Below are positions 1-10,833 of a stretch of DNA of 64,000 nt, one piece after another. The notes beneath the pieces are model-generated. The model saw nothing but the letters and a program-made list of their open reading frames with translations. It was not told the DNA's origin and made no database searches. The translations under genes were made by a program, and so were the position numbers. Origin of the DNA: Cladochytrium replicatum (lineage: Eukaryota > Chytridiomycota > Chytridiomycetes > Cladochytriales > Cladochytriaceae); assembly GCA_025526935.1 (NCBI GenBank), contig JAHLKD010000012.1, forward strand, positions 248,001 to 312,000, in the 5' to 3' direction. Each line of letters starts with the position of its first letter. Positions within the stretch are counted from its first letter, which is position 1.

Positions 1-3000
1 ACAGGAGATACGGAAGACAAATTCGGAGATTCTTCAGTAATGGATTGTGGAGTCGATAAATCAGCATTTGGATCATAATCAGCATCGTCTGGGTCATCAT
101 CGTCTAGTCCATGTAAATGTTCAACAACATGCATGTCACCGGCTTCTTCTAAGCGGTAATATATGGGGTCGTCGTTTATATCCTCATCGATTTCTTCGTC
201 TGCAACGGTAGAAATCGGGAAATTGTCTGAGACAAACTCAACAGTCGTCTCTTGCACCCCCTGATCCCCGGTTGGTATTTGATCAACATCGAAATATGTC
301 CCGGCCTTCAGTGGATATTGTACCGTAAGATCGTCGAGTAACTGTCGGGTAGGATTATAACCAACAAAAACTCCCTCGTGGAACGTAACATGGAAGTATT
401 CGCCTATTGTGTTTGTCCGAAAATTGAGTGCTATGACGATCTTCAGGTCTTCACCCTTGTATCCGAGAAACAGGCCTAGTTCAGACTTGTCTCGGATTCT
501 GCGCGCCAACCTTTGTTCGTGTGAGATCCACAAACTAACGAGTGTTCCAAAGGCGTGGATAGTTGCCAAATCTATCCGCTTGTCAAGGTAAGCACAGTAC
601 GGAATCGCATTCACAGCTGAATGGAAAGTAGCGTTCTTGACGACCGCAGCGTATAGGATGGAGAGTTGCACGAATTGAAGTGTTCGTGGTAGTCCAGCTT
701 GTAGCAGCATCGCGTCCGACATATACTTGATTGATTGTATATTCCGCTCTGATAGACCATCGAGTTCCTTTACTGACGGAGGAGCTGGGTGGACGCGGAT
801 GCGAGGAATCTTGGTATTGCACCATTGGATCAACCGTTTAGTAATCAATTCTCCTGAATCGGAACGTAGTTCAGCAACGTGTAATGGGTGATTGCGATTT
901 TCCACATCAGCGATATGTCGAATCATACTATCCACCGCATCACTCTTTCGATTCAGGAAGTAGATTGTGATGAAACGAGGTTGTTCGTCGACAATGATCT
1001 GCCAATATCTCTTCTTCTGTCCGTCGTAGATTAAACGTACGACATCGGAAAACAGACGGAAAAGTTTCCTCGGAGCTCGACTTATTGTAGAATAAATCGG
1101 CTTCTGCTTCAGCTTCGTGCGACTACAGACCAAACAATTCTGCATAATTGATTTGTTGACAAGATTGAATGCATCCGGTTCAACCTTGGGCATTTTGATG
1201 TTGAGCTTCTCTGCCGTTCGAAAGATTGTCCGTAAGTGGATGTGACCAAACTGCTGGTGTAACTTTGCAAGTTCGTGTACTGTCACTGGCGATAAGTTGG
1301 TGCTCACTCCAACTGTATCTTGAGATGCTCGTTGACATTCATCATCGTTCGTTTGACGAATGTTGTTGTCTGACATTACATCGAGACCCATCGCGTGAGA
1401 AGATCGTACACCGGACGTAAAGTCCATCGACTGATCGAGACCTTCTGCGGATACCGCTACTGCTTTAGCTCGTTGAGCAATCACATGCCGCGGTTGGTGA
1501 GTTCCGACGGTACTAACATCAGCATAGAGATAGTACAAATCTCTTTCCCGTCGCCCAATAATAACGTGTTCATCCGTATCACCATGCGTGAGGATAACCT
1601 TGTCTTTGGTGAAACTCACAATGTCCCCGGAGTCTCCAATGATACTACACACTGATGCAAGTGTGTCTTCGAGATCAGGAACATAAAGTGCGTTGTGTAT
1701 TATCTTAATTCGCCCATTGGGTAAAACTACAGATACATCTCCAAAACCACAAACTGGAATTGTATGACTATCCGCTAGTTCCACCACGTCCTCGTCATTC
1801 GTATACGTCAGCGAACTAAAGGCATGACGATTAGGTGTCATCCAAACAGTTGCGCCTGTATCAAGCAAACCCACACGATCCTTTGCTTGAACATGTACAC
1901 GGACAACCTTCTGTGCCGAGTGTGCGTTCACTATCGAAAACATATTTCCGATGTATGTGTCAGCATCTTTATCAACAGAAGTAGGTTGGGTAAGGTCAAA
2001 GATTACCTTCTTGGTCAACACCGGTTTGGCGGTAGATTCGTCCTCCGACGAATCATCACCTGCATCGCCACGGCTGGCAATGAATGCACGAAAATCCGTG
2101 TCTAAACAAAGACTCTTTGCAGTGAGATAGCGTTTACACGCCGACTGCTTGTGTCCTCGTTTGCCACAGAAATTGCATGTGAGATCTGTCTTCTTTGCAG
2201 AAGAAGATGTGGACGACCTGGAGTCCTGCGACTGCCTGGTCCGAGTGGAACTGCTACTCCCACCGCTACTGCCTGAGCCACTCGAGGCACCCTGCTTACG
2301 GCATTGAGCATTGGTGTGAGATGAGTTCGGATGCAAGGTACAAATATCCTCCGACTTCGCAACCTTGGCTTTCGCTTTCGCCTTCGCTTTCTTCGCCTTT
2401 GCCTTCATGGCCTTCTTTGTCCCATTCGGCCCACCGGCATCCATGGTGACGTTGAGTTGGACCAATTGGTTGAGGTCGGTCAAGATATTTGACACTGTTT
2501 CGAAGTAATGCGTTGGCTTTTGGTGGAATGGTCGCGGAGCATTCGGATTTGCAGCATCAATTGGATCTTGTATTAACGCCGGTTCCCATTCGGCATACGC
2601 AGAAGTGATCATTTTTCCGAGAAAAGGTACGAGGGTCCGTAGTTCAATTGTCTGCATCGTGATTTTTGCGACTAACCGGTTTAGTAGATCCTTGATTACG
2701 AGTTCGTCCGGTAAAGAGTTCAGTTTGAGTTCGAATAACTCAGTGAGGTCGGTCACAAACTGCTGAACGCTTTCTGCCGACTGACCGTTCGTACATTTCA
2801 GATCTACCAGCCATTGCTCCCACATAGACGATTCGATCGGAGCTTGTCCGCCAGCACTGAAAATTCGGCGAAGTCCATCGACTTTGCCTTTTGCTGACGC
2901 ATAAGCTCTGACTCGATTCATGTCGCGTTTTGGGAAACATTCGCATAGAATTCCAACTGCGACGTTATTGTCCGCTTGTTGTGCACGGTAATCTTGCATC

Positions 3001-3329
3001 TCAGCACGATATTGCGTACGTAAGTGACTGTTGTGTGTGACGATCGCCAAATGTTCACGTAGTTCTGCTTCCCATTGTGCTCGTGCTTCGTTAGCAGCTC
3101 CGCCAGCAGCTCCGGCGATGACTATCGGACGCTGTGGGCGATTTCCTTCCGCCTCGTAATTCGGATTATCAGGAAGAGCCATTGGTTCTTGGAGAAGCAT
3201 AGTGCCAGCGCCGCCACGTAAGTTTGCGTAAGTCTGCACTTGTTCCATGTACAGATCGAAATCCTGCAGCGTTTTACCGGTGAATGGCTTCGGCCGCGAA
3301 GATGTGGTGTCATTCGATCCTGAACCCAT
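1..3329 (-). CDS. Copia gag-pol polyprotein, partial (5' part)
   Basis: The frame opens at 3329 and reads on to the left edge, about 1,110 codons. It contains a gag region of about 370 residues, a lysine/alanine-rich stretch, a serine-rich stretch, the CCHC knuckle near 2150, the protease region near 1860 (DTGA) and the pre-integrase zinc region and integrase core from about 1250 leftward. It looks whole as far as it can be seen. Confidence 0.85.
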   Translation of the reverse strand, partial: MGSGSNDTTSSRPKPFTGKTLQDFDLYMEQVQTYANLRGGAGTMLLQEPMALPDNPNYEAEGNRPQRPIVIAGAAGGAANEARAQWEAELREHLAIVTHNSHLRTQYRAEMQDYRAQQADNNVAVGILCECFPKRDMNRVRAYASAKGKVDGLRRIFSAGGQAPIESSMWEQWLVDLKCTNGQSAESVQQFVTDLTELFELKLNSLPDELVIKDLLNRLVAKITMQTIELRTLVPFLGKMITSAYAEWEPALIQDPIDAANPNAPRPFHQKPTHYFETVSNILTDLNQLVQLNVTMDAGGPNGTKKAMKAKAKKAKAKAKAKVAKSEDICTLHPNSSHTNAQCRKQGASSGSGSSGGSSSSTRTRQSQDSRSSTSSSAKKTDLTCNFCGKRGHKQSACKRYLTAKSLCLDTDFRAFIASRGDAGDDSSEDESTAKPVLTKKVIFDLTQPTSVDKDADTYIGNMFSIVNAHSAQKVVRVHVQAKDRVGLLDTGATVWMTPNRHAFSSLTYTNDEDVVELADSHTIPVCGFGDVSVVLPNGRIKIIHNALYVPDLEDTLASVCSIIGDSGDIVSFTKDKVILTHGDTDEHVIIGRRERDLYYLYADVSTVGTHQPRHVIAQRAKAVAVSAEGLDQSMDFTSGVRSSHAMGLDVMSDNNIRQTNDDECQRASQDTVGVSTNLSPVTVHELAKLHQQFGHIHLRTIFRTAEKLNIKMPKVEPDAFNLVNKSIMQNCLVCSRTKLKQKPIYSTISRAPRKLFRLFSDVVRLIYDGQKKRYWQIIVDEQPRFITIYFLNRKSDAVDSMIRHIADVENRNHPLHVAELRSDSGELITKRLIQWCNTKIPRIRVHPAPPSVKELDGLSERNIQSIKYMSDAMLLQAGLPRTLQFVQLSILYAAVVKNATFHSAVNAIPYCAYLDKRIDLATIHAFGTLVSLWISHEQRLARRIRDKSELGLFLGYKGEDLKIVIALNFRTNTIGEYFHVTFHEGVFVGYNPTRQLLDDLTVQYPLKAGTYFDVDQIPTGDQGVQETTVEFVSDNFPISTVADEEIDEDINDDPIYYRLEEAGDMHVVEHLHGLDDDDPDDADYDPNADLSTPQSITEESPNLSSVSP

Positions 3330-3380
3330 CTTGTCGTTGTTGTCCAAAGAAATGTGTTAAGCAACGATTCGTAACTATTG

Positions 3381-3662
3381 TGTTGAACAAAGCTGTGGTC
3401 TGGATCCTCAGGTTGTGTGTGTTGCTAATTCACGGGTTAATGTTTCTAAGAGATGAATAAAGAAGATTGCGAGTCACAAGTACTAGCGCAAGAGAATGCT
3501 CCTTGTGTGTATCGCCACAGGCTCCTTAAATAAGTGTACTGTCGTTTTGGCTTTTCCTTCCGGAAGATCTGGATCGAAGCGATAAGGTTTGACTCTTCTT
3601 CTCACAGGCGTAGCGAAGCATAATCATGCTAAGCTGTGCGTGAGATCTAGCTCTCCTCAACA
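3381..3662 (-). repeat. Probable 5' LTR of the copia element
   Basis: A 282-base segment bounded by the short inverted repeat TGTTGA...TCAACA (read on the minus strand), the usual TG...CA form of copia LTR ends. It lies directly upstream of the gag start. The flanking bases GGATT just outside could be half of a 5-base target duplication; the partner is off the window. I found no convincing tRNA primer-binding site next to it. The borders are inferred from one LTR only. Confidence 0.6.
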
Positions 3663-4738
3663 GGATTGTTCTCACACATGATTCCCACGAACGCGTTAAT
3701 CATATGTAAACCTTTGCTGTGATCTGATCCGGGCTTCACTTCTACAAGTGGATGATAGAAAAGTAATGACAGTTTACTATACCTATGGCCGCAATAAATA
3801 TAACCCATGAAGAAATAACTGGAGGTATCCAAACTCGTAATAGATCATCATCTATATGCTTTAGTTCAATAGTTAGAAATGTTGCTCAGTGAAGAGTGAC
3901 ATTTCTGTACATCGGGCGTTTGTGTTTTTGTACTATCAATGACTGGATTGGCCAAGTCCATCAATCGAAATACTTAACAGAGAAAGAACGATCCACTCCA
4001 ATAAGAAACAATGTTCTTTCTACCATGTCAACCTGTCTCATTTGACGTAAAAACATATCTATCAAGGCGGTTGGGCCCAAATCATATGTTGAGCTGTGTT
4101 GCTCACACCTGCAACTGTCTCTGTTGGCAAATTACACAATGAACTATGATACCTTGGTATATGCTGTCGTGTTGTGTCAACGATGAACTTCTTTCATTCA
4201 AGCCAACACATTCTTTCTTTTTCTTTTTAGGAAAAGATGTGGGTACAAAATGGCGACAACATGAGGAAACAAAACTTTTAAGACAAAGACAATGCACAAA
4301 AATTGTCTGGATACAAGTTGACATGGCTCTTTCCCATTTAGAATCCTGGTGATGCAAATCACAAAAACGAATACACGATGATTGAAGAGTAATTAAATCG
4401 AAGAACAACATTGCTGAGGGCGAAAGTGAATTAGAACATGAAGATGGAGGAAGTTGAAAACGAAAATGACACGGGAACAGCGAAAACGATCAACGTTTTT
4501 GTACAATGAGGAACCTTAGTGGGATGTAAAGGGAGGGTTAGCGACCTGATATGCTTCCTTCTAAACTACAACTAGCTAACAACTTCTCCTTACAAAACTT
4601 CCTGAGCTGGCTTTGAGTTGACTTTCAGCTTTGAAGGCCAAATGATCCAGAGGTGAACTGTCCCCGGATACCCTTTCTCGCCCACACTCGGTACTAAGTA
4701 AGAAACTTTCAGAAAAAACGTTGACTCAAGAGTGCAGT
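3663..4738. other. Intergenic, nothing recognised
   Basis: About 1.1 kb between the copia LTR and the 3' end of the methyltransferase gene. It is AT-rich with only short frames on either strand, none with a recognisable domain or codon pattern. I see no RNA gene or repeat. Confidence 0.6.
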
Positions 4739-6668
4739 TCATCTCACCGTATTCACGAATGCCTTAGCCACACCAAAGTCGTCGAGAGAGGACACAACCA
4801 GCCAATCCCACACGTGCCCTGGAACGCCTCCCCTGCCAACAACCATTGATTCGCCTTCCTCATCATCGCTAACGACGGCTCCCGCTGCGCTACGTTTTGA
4901 AACCGCAGAGCGGAGTGATTGGAACCACCGCGACGCATTGAGTCGTGCAATGTCTCCGATGTCACCGTCCCAGCCGAGAGGCAGAGTCCTCCGAATGCAA
5001 TTCACGGATGTCAGGCGAGGGTGCTCTTCGATGTAGGCTTTGATGTCATATGCTGACGAAAGAAGTTGGAACAAATTCAACAACTGAAGCAGTGAGTGAG
5101 AAGTGATGTACCGATTCTAAGGTTAACTCCTCGATCTCGGAAAAGTGAATCGACTAGAGTGTACATGTCTTTAGTTCTCTTGGTTGGTAATGTCAGGGGA
5201 AGTGCATCAGACTGCGAGATAGAGACAATTAGCACGTCTGGTAACGTTTATGTATCCTATGCGTTCACCTCGATAATATCCAGATACCCGCCTGGTTTGA
5301 GTACGCGAGCCAACTCCGAGATAAGATGAGGCCACCGAGTTTCGGGTATGTCTGCATACAGCCATTGTTGATGGACTTGACATAGAGAACGAGAAGCTGT
5401 TAAAACGAGTTTATCTTCTCACATGTTCAGTGGCATACCATAATCAAATGTCTCATCCGGAACTAGCTCAAACGCAAGATCGATTAGTGTGGAACTCCAC
5501 GTTATCCAAAGACCTACATGGAAGTCCGGCGAGGACATTGGCAGATTGGAGTTTTACTCGAGAATTGCCACCTAATCGAACGGACCGCCATAAGCTCGGG
5601 TTGACATCCTTAGAATAGGTCTCAGCCGCGGGGTTGACAGACGAAAGTAATTACATACAACACCGAAGTATGATCCGTTGGGAAAGTCAGCCTCCATCTC
5701 TAGCAGCCACACAGCGTTCCCGCATCTGCAAAAAGGGCCCAGACATCAGCTAAAACCTTGATGTTCGCCTTCAAGCTGCGCTGATACGCACCCCACGTCC
5801 AACACCTTCAAGCCGTTCTCCAAGGCAGTTCTCGGTACCCCTGCGAAGTTCTTGCCTCCTTGAAGTGTTGTGTAAGAAAAATCGATATCGGCGACCCCGA
5901 TCATTTACCAAACAAGTGCTTAAGTAGTCGGTGTTGTAAAGTGCCATTGGATCCGCTTGATACGACGCTCTGTAATATAGTAAAAATTAAAATTCGGTGG
6001 CCGAAGTGGAGGGTGAGAGCGTGTTACACGTACCATCAAAGCTTCGGTTGCAGGCTAAGTGTGTTTCGTGAAAGATGTACATCAGAAAATGGTGGATTCA
6101 GTGTGTCTAGCGAATGCCAACTTACTTTCACTGGATGGTACTTCCTAACATCGTCGTTCGGATTCTGTGGTCTCCACAGTGCAGCAGCTTTTATGTTGAC
6201 TGGAGGAAGGATGACGTCGGGACCCTCATTTGACATGAACTCGACGATAGATGCAGGCTTTGGTGTTGCAGACGTGTGTACTGAAGAGCCGCTTTGAGAG
6301 AACCGATCCAGGCCAGTTTGCGAAAGGCGTTCGTTTCCAGACAGTGATATCACTGATTGGGTAAAGCGCTCGTGCCCAGATTGAGATACACGATCGTGGA
6401 GGGATGCGGTGCTCTGTGATCGAACAGAGGGGGCTCGCTCTGCCGAAGTAGCGCTGGCACTTCGGCGACCCTTCGGTCGCCACGAAGTTATGCTCTTGAT
6501 ATTACGTCTTGAACGTCTTGACGAGACCGACATGATCTGTGACGGAGCAGAAGGTGATGATGGCCAAGAGGATTGCATTGTATTTTCGTAGCGACTTGAA
6601 GTCGCAGGGAGATTGTAGTCATAGGAAGAACCTGCTCTCTGCTCAGGTACCGAGTTGCGATTGCCCAT
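4739..6668 (-). CDS. SAM-dependent methyltransferase (fungal class I type), multi-exon
   Basis: A class I methyltransferase with a disordered, Ser/Arg-rich N-terminal region of about 180 residues. Exons I can place are 6668-6126, 6054-6034, 5969-5909, 5858-5792 and 5725-5659; the later ones, down to the stop at 4739, are less sure. Motif I is read across a splice as VLDVGCGNAVWLLEM. An earlier block reads HRLLKHLFGGKNF, which in this family precedes motif I. The later block PHLISELARVLKPGGYLDII is the typical post-II region. This matches the large fungal family of uncharacterised (LaeA-like in the broad sense) methyltransferases. The C-terminal part holds a long helical segment and ends in VNTVR. 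The substrate is unknown. It lies 600 bases from the siderophore genes on the same strand, but nothing in it points to a role there. Confidence 0.8.
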
Positions 6669-7270
6669 GGGTCAGGACTCAGGAATGCGGGGTATAACAG
6701 ATCAGCAGAGACGGAGCAATTGCAGAGTCATAGGCACCGGCACGGGGTTCACACTTCAGGGGGTGTCGCTGCGGGTGTGGACGTTGCAATTGGAGGGAGC
6801 AATCCAGAGCGGGCGGCTGTGGACACAAGAAATTGAAAATGAAATTGGATTTGAATTTGAATTTGAATTTGAATTTACAAAAAGCGCAAAGTGGAGCACA
6901 AATTGGAGGTGGAGACCCTTTTCGTTGGTTGGTGGGCCCATGCGGTGGGTGCCTGGGTGTAGGGTGAATCCACTTACACCGTCTCGGTAGCTGGGTGTGG
7001 TTACACTGAAACATGGACATGTATGTCCGTATGAAATACTGAGATGTTCGATCAATGATCTCTGTGCCCCAAACTCCACATCTCCAATCTCCGATTGGCC
7101 CAATTTGATCACAGTCCAATGTGCGGACATCGTCCCGCCCAACTATTAACCTAGTGAGTGGTTGGCACATCCATCGTCCACCGCTCGAAGACTCGCTTTT
7201 TCGTCTTCACGTGAAATCTTGGTTTAGCAAAGATTTTATTTTTTTAAAGAAATAGAATAGTTGTGAAGTT
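6669..7270. other. Intergenic: methyltransferase promoter side and acyltransferase 3' side
   Basis: About 600 bases. It holds the short tandem repeat at 6851-6876 and otherwise only short frames. It must include the promoter of the methyltransferase and the 3' end of the acyltransferase, but I could not pick out a TATA box or a poly(A) signal with confidence. Confidence 0.5.
6851..6876. repeat. Hexanucleotide microsatellite (TTGAAT)n
   Basis: Four-plus perfect copies of a 6-base unit, TTGAAT, upstream of the methyltransferase start. A simple slippage-prone repeat. Confidence 0.95.
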
Positions 7271-8170
7271 TCACAACGGTACCAGCCCAGCGGCAACGAG
7301 CTTGTCGTAAGTTTCCCTCCTAAACCCAAGAAGCGCGGCCCGCTTGTGTGGCATCTGGATCTCGCCAGGGCCTAATCTCTCGAATCCCATTCTCTCAAGT
7401 GTCTGTATGAACTTGACATTATCGATTCTTGGCTCCGCGTAGATCTTGGTGGTCCGGGCATCATCCAAGAAAATCCACTGAGCTAACACAGCGAACCAAA
7501 CTGTGAGGAACCCGCGAAGGTGGTCTTCTCCGACAAGAACGTGAAATCCCCGATCATACGTCTCCGGTTTGTGATATGCCGAAATTCTGTCGGGAACAGC
7601 CCTACATTAAAGAACACAACTGATATCAGTTTATATATTTCTTCTGCGCTGGCGAGTTCCTCACCAGTATGCTTCCAAGTATCCTAGTGGTTCACCGTTG
7701 AGCATTACCAACAAAGGCGTTGAATGCCAGGGCAGCGATCGAATGTAGCCTTCTTGGTGCGATTTTGGCCCTTCTTCTTTCCAGAACTCCGCAACGCGAG
7801 ATAGGTTCATCCAGCGGTGCAGAGTATCCACGTGCAATGGATTCTCAACGTCGAAAACTTGCATGCTCATCATTCCGAGCCTAGGGGCTGAACCGCTAGG
7901 ATCTCCGCTGCGCGCTGGAAGTTCTACAACACTTGAGATAATCGTTGCCCCGGGCGGAGGACGCCGGAAGTAGCGATCTATCGAATCGACCACTTGTCGG
8001 TTGCGTCGAAGCAGGTAGGCGCGTTGAGGCCCAACCTGAACCCATTCCCAGTAAGGGTCTGTCGCAGCGTGAGTAGGAACAGGAGCGTAGTCTGTGACTT
8101 TCATTGAGACTGAGTGGGGTGCTGATGGCGTACCCGTGAAATCTGTCGTGATCTCGTCTTGCTGTACCAT
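7271..8170 (-). CDS. Hydroxyornithine acyltransferase, GNAT family (AlcB/IucB/SidF-L type)
   Basis: Two exons, 8170-7665 and 7601-7271, joined by a 63-base GT-AG intron at a TGG codon, give 278 residues. The protein would move an acyl group from CoA to the N5-hydroxyl of hydroxyornithine, forming the iron-binding hydroxamate. Family marks are WHSTPLLVML, GEPLGYLEAYW at the end of exon 1, DRGFHVLVGE in exon 2, then the run of the CoA-binding GNAT core ending AEPRIDNVKFIQTLERMGF. These follow the order of the siderophore-acyltransferase domain in bacterial AlcB/IucB and fungal SidF/SidL. It is shorter than SidF and lies next to the ornithine monooxygenase on the same strand. Acyl choice (acetyl or longer) cannot be read from the sequence. 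The start at 8170 is the only good ATG before the conserved part. Confidence 0.88.
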
Positions 8171-8283
8171 GGAGCGTTCAATGATTGATCGGGAAATTGT
8201 AGCGCACGTTAGTGTTAGCTTTAACTTTATATCCCTTCACCGAAGCAAAAGCGGAAAGGGATGGCAACAACGGATTGCATCGG

Positions 8284-8290
8284 CCAATCA
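8284..8290 (+). promoter_or_regulatory. CCAAT box, candidate CBC/HapX site upstream of acyltransferase
   Basis: The heptamer CCAATCA lies about 114 bases upstream of the acyltransferase start. In Aspergillus the CCAAT-binding complex with HapX controls iron genes through such boxes. CCAAT boxes are common, so this is only suggestive. Confidence 0.3.
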
Positions 8291-8584
8291 GTTGCACCAA
8301 CAACCTCCAAAAATTTCACATCGCAGAAAATTTGTCGTCCATTCCTGAATAATATATAACACTGGTCAGCATGGTCTCCGCACTCCGAGGGGCTGGAGTC
8401 GGGACATTGAACGCTTCATGATCACAGAGATCCGGGAATCTCAGGAACGCTTTGTGATCAGATTCTCCCAACCATTAAAGATTCCGAAGTGTTGAAGATT
8501 TAGTCATCTGAATTGAAATGATGGAAACTGGTGAAGGCTTCTCAGTACTGTTCTGCTCAAAAACTTTGAAACTTCGATCAAAGT

Positions 8585-8708
8585 CCCAAAACATCAAAAA
8601 GATATGACATGGAAAATGAATTGTTGGAGCTGAGACAGCTTCAAGCCCAAAAACATTAAAAAGATATGCCATGGAAACTTAATTGTTGGAGCTGAGACAG
8701 CTTTCAAG
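8585..8708. repeat. Two-copy direct repeat, about 62-base unit
   Basis: Two adjacent copies, 8585-8645 and 8646-8708. They share the run TTGTTGGAGCTGAGACAGCT and differ at a few bases and short length changes. A local tandem duplication in the monooxygenase 3' flank. Confidence 0.9.
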
Positions 8709-8967
8709 CAAATATAGACAAAAAAACACCTGCGTTGAAACGCTAATCTTGCTTTAGACGTGAGTATTTTATTATTGAATGAAATGAACATAGAAATAAA
8801 ACCTTCACAGAAGGCGTTGACCGCACAACTAACAACGTGGTGAGCCGTGAAGAAAAAAGTTATTCTTAACTTGTAAACAAATCCTCAACACAATGATGAA
8901 GAAAACAAAAAAAAAATTCGCTTAGCTTTCTGAACCTATGAACTACGACAACGAAACTAACAGCGAT

Positions 8968-10833
8968 CTAAGAAGAGAAATGAGCTTTGGAGCTTATTGT
9001 CTGGTCTTTGTGCAACAGAGACTGAAGTACTTCGGAACCTCGAACAGCTAAGTTGGACAGAAGGGTATCGCCGAAACCGTGGGTCTCCTCGCAGCAACCT
9101 TGGAGGTAGACGCCAGCGTTCAGAAGTGGCTCGTTGCTCTCATCCTGAGTCTTTGAGACAAGACGGTAGTCCCTTCCGATCATCACACCCAGAGATCGCT
9201 GCTCTGATTGCCGGAAGGCAGCTGCGGAGCTTGAATCAAACTTGCCAAATGTGTGCACGGGGTAGGTTTCACGTTCTGTGTTTTCGCAGTCCTTACACGC
9301 GACGAAGTAGGGAAGAAGGGGCTCAAGAATACCCCGGTGTGCGACGCGCTGGTAACCCGTTGCAAAAACAACGACATCGAACACCTCGCTCCAGGTGCTT
9401 GCGTCCGCTGCCCCGGCGTGTGAATTGGAAAGGATGAGAGACACCCTTTTCGTGGTTTCTCCGATGATGCTTCCCGAAACAACCTCGGTTGATGCAAGAA
9501 TGCGCTCACGAATAGCTGCACCCTCGATGGATTGCTTGAGAGACTGCTTGTACTGGTTTGAAAAAATGTGCTCGATAAGGTCGTTGTTCACAACAGCGTA
9601 GTTGGTGTTTCGGTTGCGGTGCAGCATTGAGCTGCGCCAGGCAGACGGCTGACCATAGAAGCGATCGACTTCGGTCGGGTTGAAGACAGTCGAGTTGACG
9701 AACGGGCTTTCGTCTGCAGGGCGGAGGGCCTCATCACGGAAGACAAGAGAAACGTGTGCGTTAGGGTACCGAGACACAAGATCGCAAAACACTTCAGCTC
9801 CGCTCTGTCCACCACCGACGACGGCAATCTTGTGAGGGGCGTCGGAAGCAGGGAGAACGGTACCGACAACATTCATGTACTGTGAGGTGTGGAAGATCGG
9901 GAAAGTGTATGGCTGACTTGTTGGGGGAGGAGAAACCGAGAAACGAACGCTTGAGCGAACTTGGGGCTGAAGGTTCGCGTAGTAGTTGTCAACGAGATCT
10001 TTAGCCCAATTCGGAAGACGAGCCTGGCCACCAATTCCAACGATCACATTTCTCGCTGTTCGGGTAATGATGGCACCGTCCTCTAAACGGACGGAGAGAA
10101 CGCTGACCATATCAGTCAACCCACTGTCGGATACCACAGGAACGATTTTCACGACCTTTCAAGTAGGATTAACTAAAGCACATGAATGAATGTCAAAAAC
10201 ACGAACCTGTTCTCCAAACTGGCAGTACTGGTTGAAATGAGAGGCCACCCACTTCATGTAGTTGTTGTACTCTTTGCGAAGAGGGTAGAAAGTTCCGAGG
10301 TTGAGGAACTGCAACATACGACCCTGACGGTTGAGGTAGTTCAAGAATGTGAAGTGCGAAGTCGGGTCACGAATGGTAGCCAGGTCCTTTAAGAAACTGA
10401 TCTGCATCCTGGCGTCCTCAAGTAGCATCCCGCCGTGCCAGGTAAACCCAGCCTGCTTCTCGATAAAGCACAACTTCAGGTTGGATCCGAAGAGAGGGTC
10501 GCAATTGGACGGATCGTCGAGGGTCGCAGTGCTACCTCGCTCCTTCTTTACGAAATCAGACATGGCGACAGCAATTGAGAGGCTCGAGGGACCAAAGCCA
10601 ACGCAGAGCGTATCATACTGGACATCGTCAACTATCACTTCGCCTTCGTTGACCCTGGCGATGTCGCAGTATAGCGGTGATTGTGAACCGTTGTCTCCAA
10701 TGGTGGCGTTGCTGGAGGTGCTGCTTCTGCTTTCCGTATCGGAGGTGACATGGCCGATATTGTGTGAAGTTGAAGAAGGGTTCTTGAAGAGGGAGTAGAA
10801 TTCCTTGAGAGGGTTGCCCAACTTTCTGCCCAT
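8968..10833 (-). CDS. sidA: L-ornithine N5-monooxygenase (SidA/PvdA family)
   Basis: Two exons, 10833-10207 and 10155-8968, with a 51-base GT-AG intron, give 604 residues. The enzyme uses FAD, NADPH and O2 to hydroxylate the side-chain amine of ornithine, the committed step to hydroxamate siderophores. Seen motifs: the FAD loop GFGPSSL (residues 79-85), RMQISFLKDL, the NADPH loop VVGGGQSGAE (about 321-330), DESPFVN, FATGY and the C-terminal THGFGDTLLSNLAVR block that closes the family. Known fungal SidA proteins are about 500 residues; the extra length here is a Ser/Thr-rich N-terminal extension of about 70 residues. It shares a 629-base intergenic region with the divergent synthetase and is followed by the acyltransferase on the same strand. 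Iron repression is expected from its relatives, not shown here. Confidence 0.95.

Larger units (their letters stand above)
1..3662 (-). mobile_element. Ty1/copia LTR retrotransposon, 5' part, cut by window edge
   Basis: A copia-type element on the minus strand: a probable 5' LTR at the right, then a gag-pol frame that runs off the left edge. Parts seen in order are gag, a CCHC zinc knuckle, an aspartic protease region and the start of the integrase core. The protease-integrase order before any reverse transcriptase is the Ty1/copia order. The visible part looks whole. Reverse transcriptase, RNase H and the 3' LTR would lie outside the window, so age by LTR divergence cannot be judged; an open long frame suggests a fairly young copy. 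Confidence 0.9.
8171..8967. other. Intergenic between acyltransferase start and monooxygenase stop
   Basis: About 800 bases. The acyltransferase promoter is at the left end, with a CCAATCA box at 8284-8290 and an AT-rich stretch near 8350. The middle carries a two-copy direct repeat (8585-8708). The right end is the 3' flank of the monooxygenase. No further gene seen. Confidence 0.6.
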
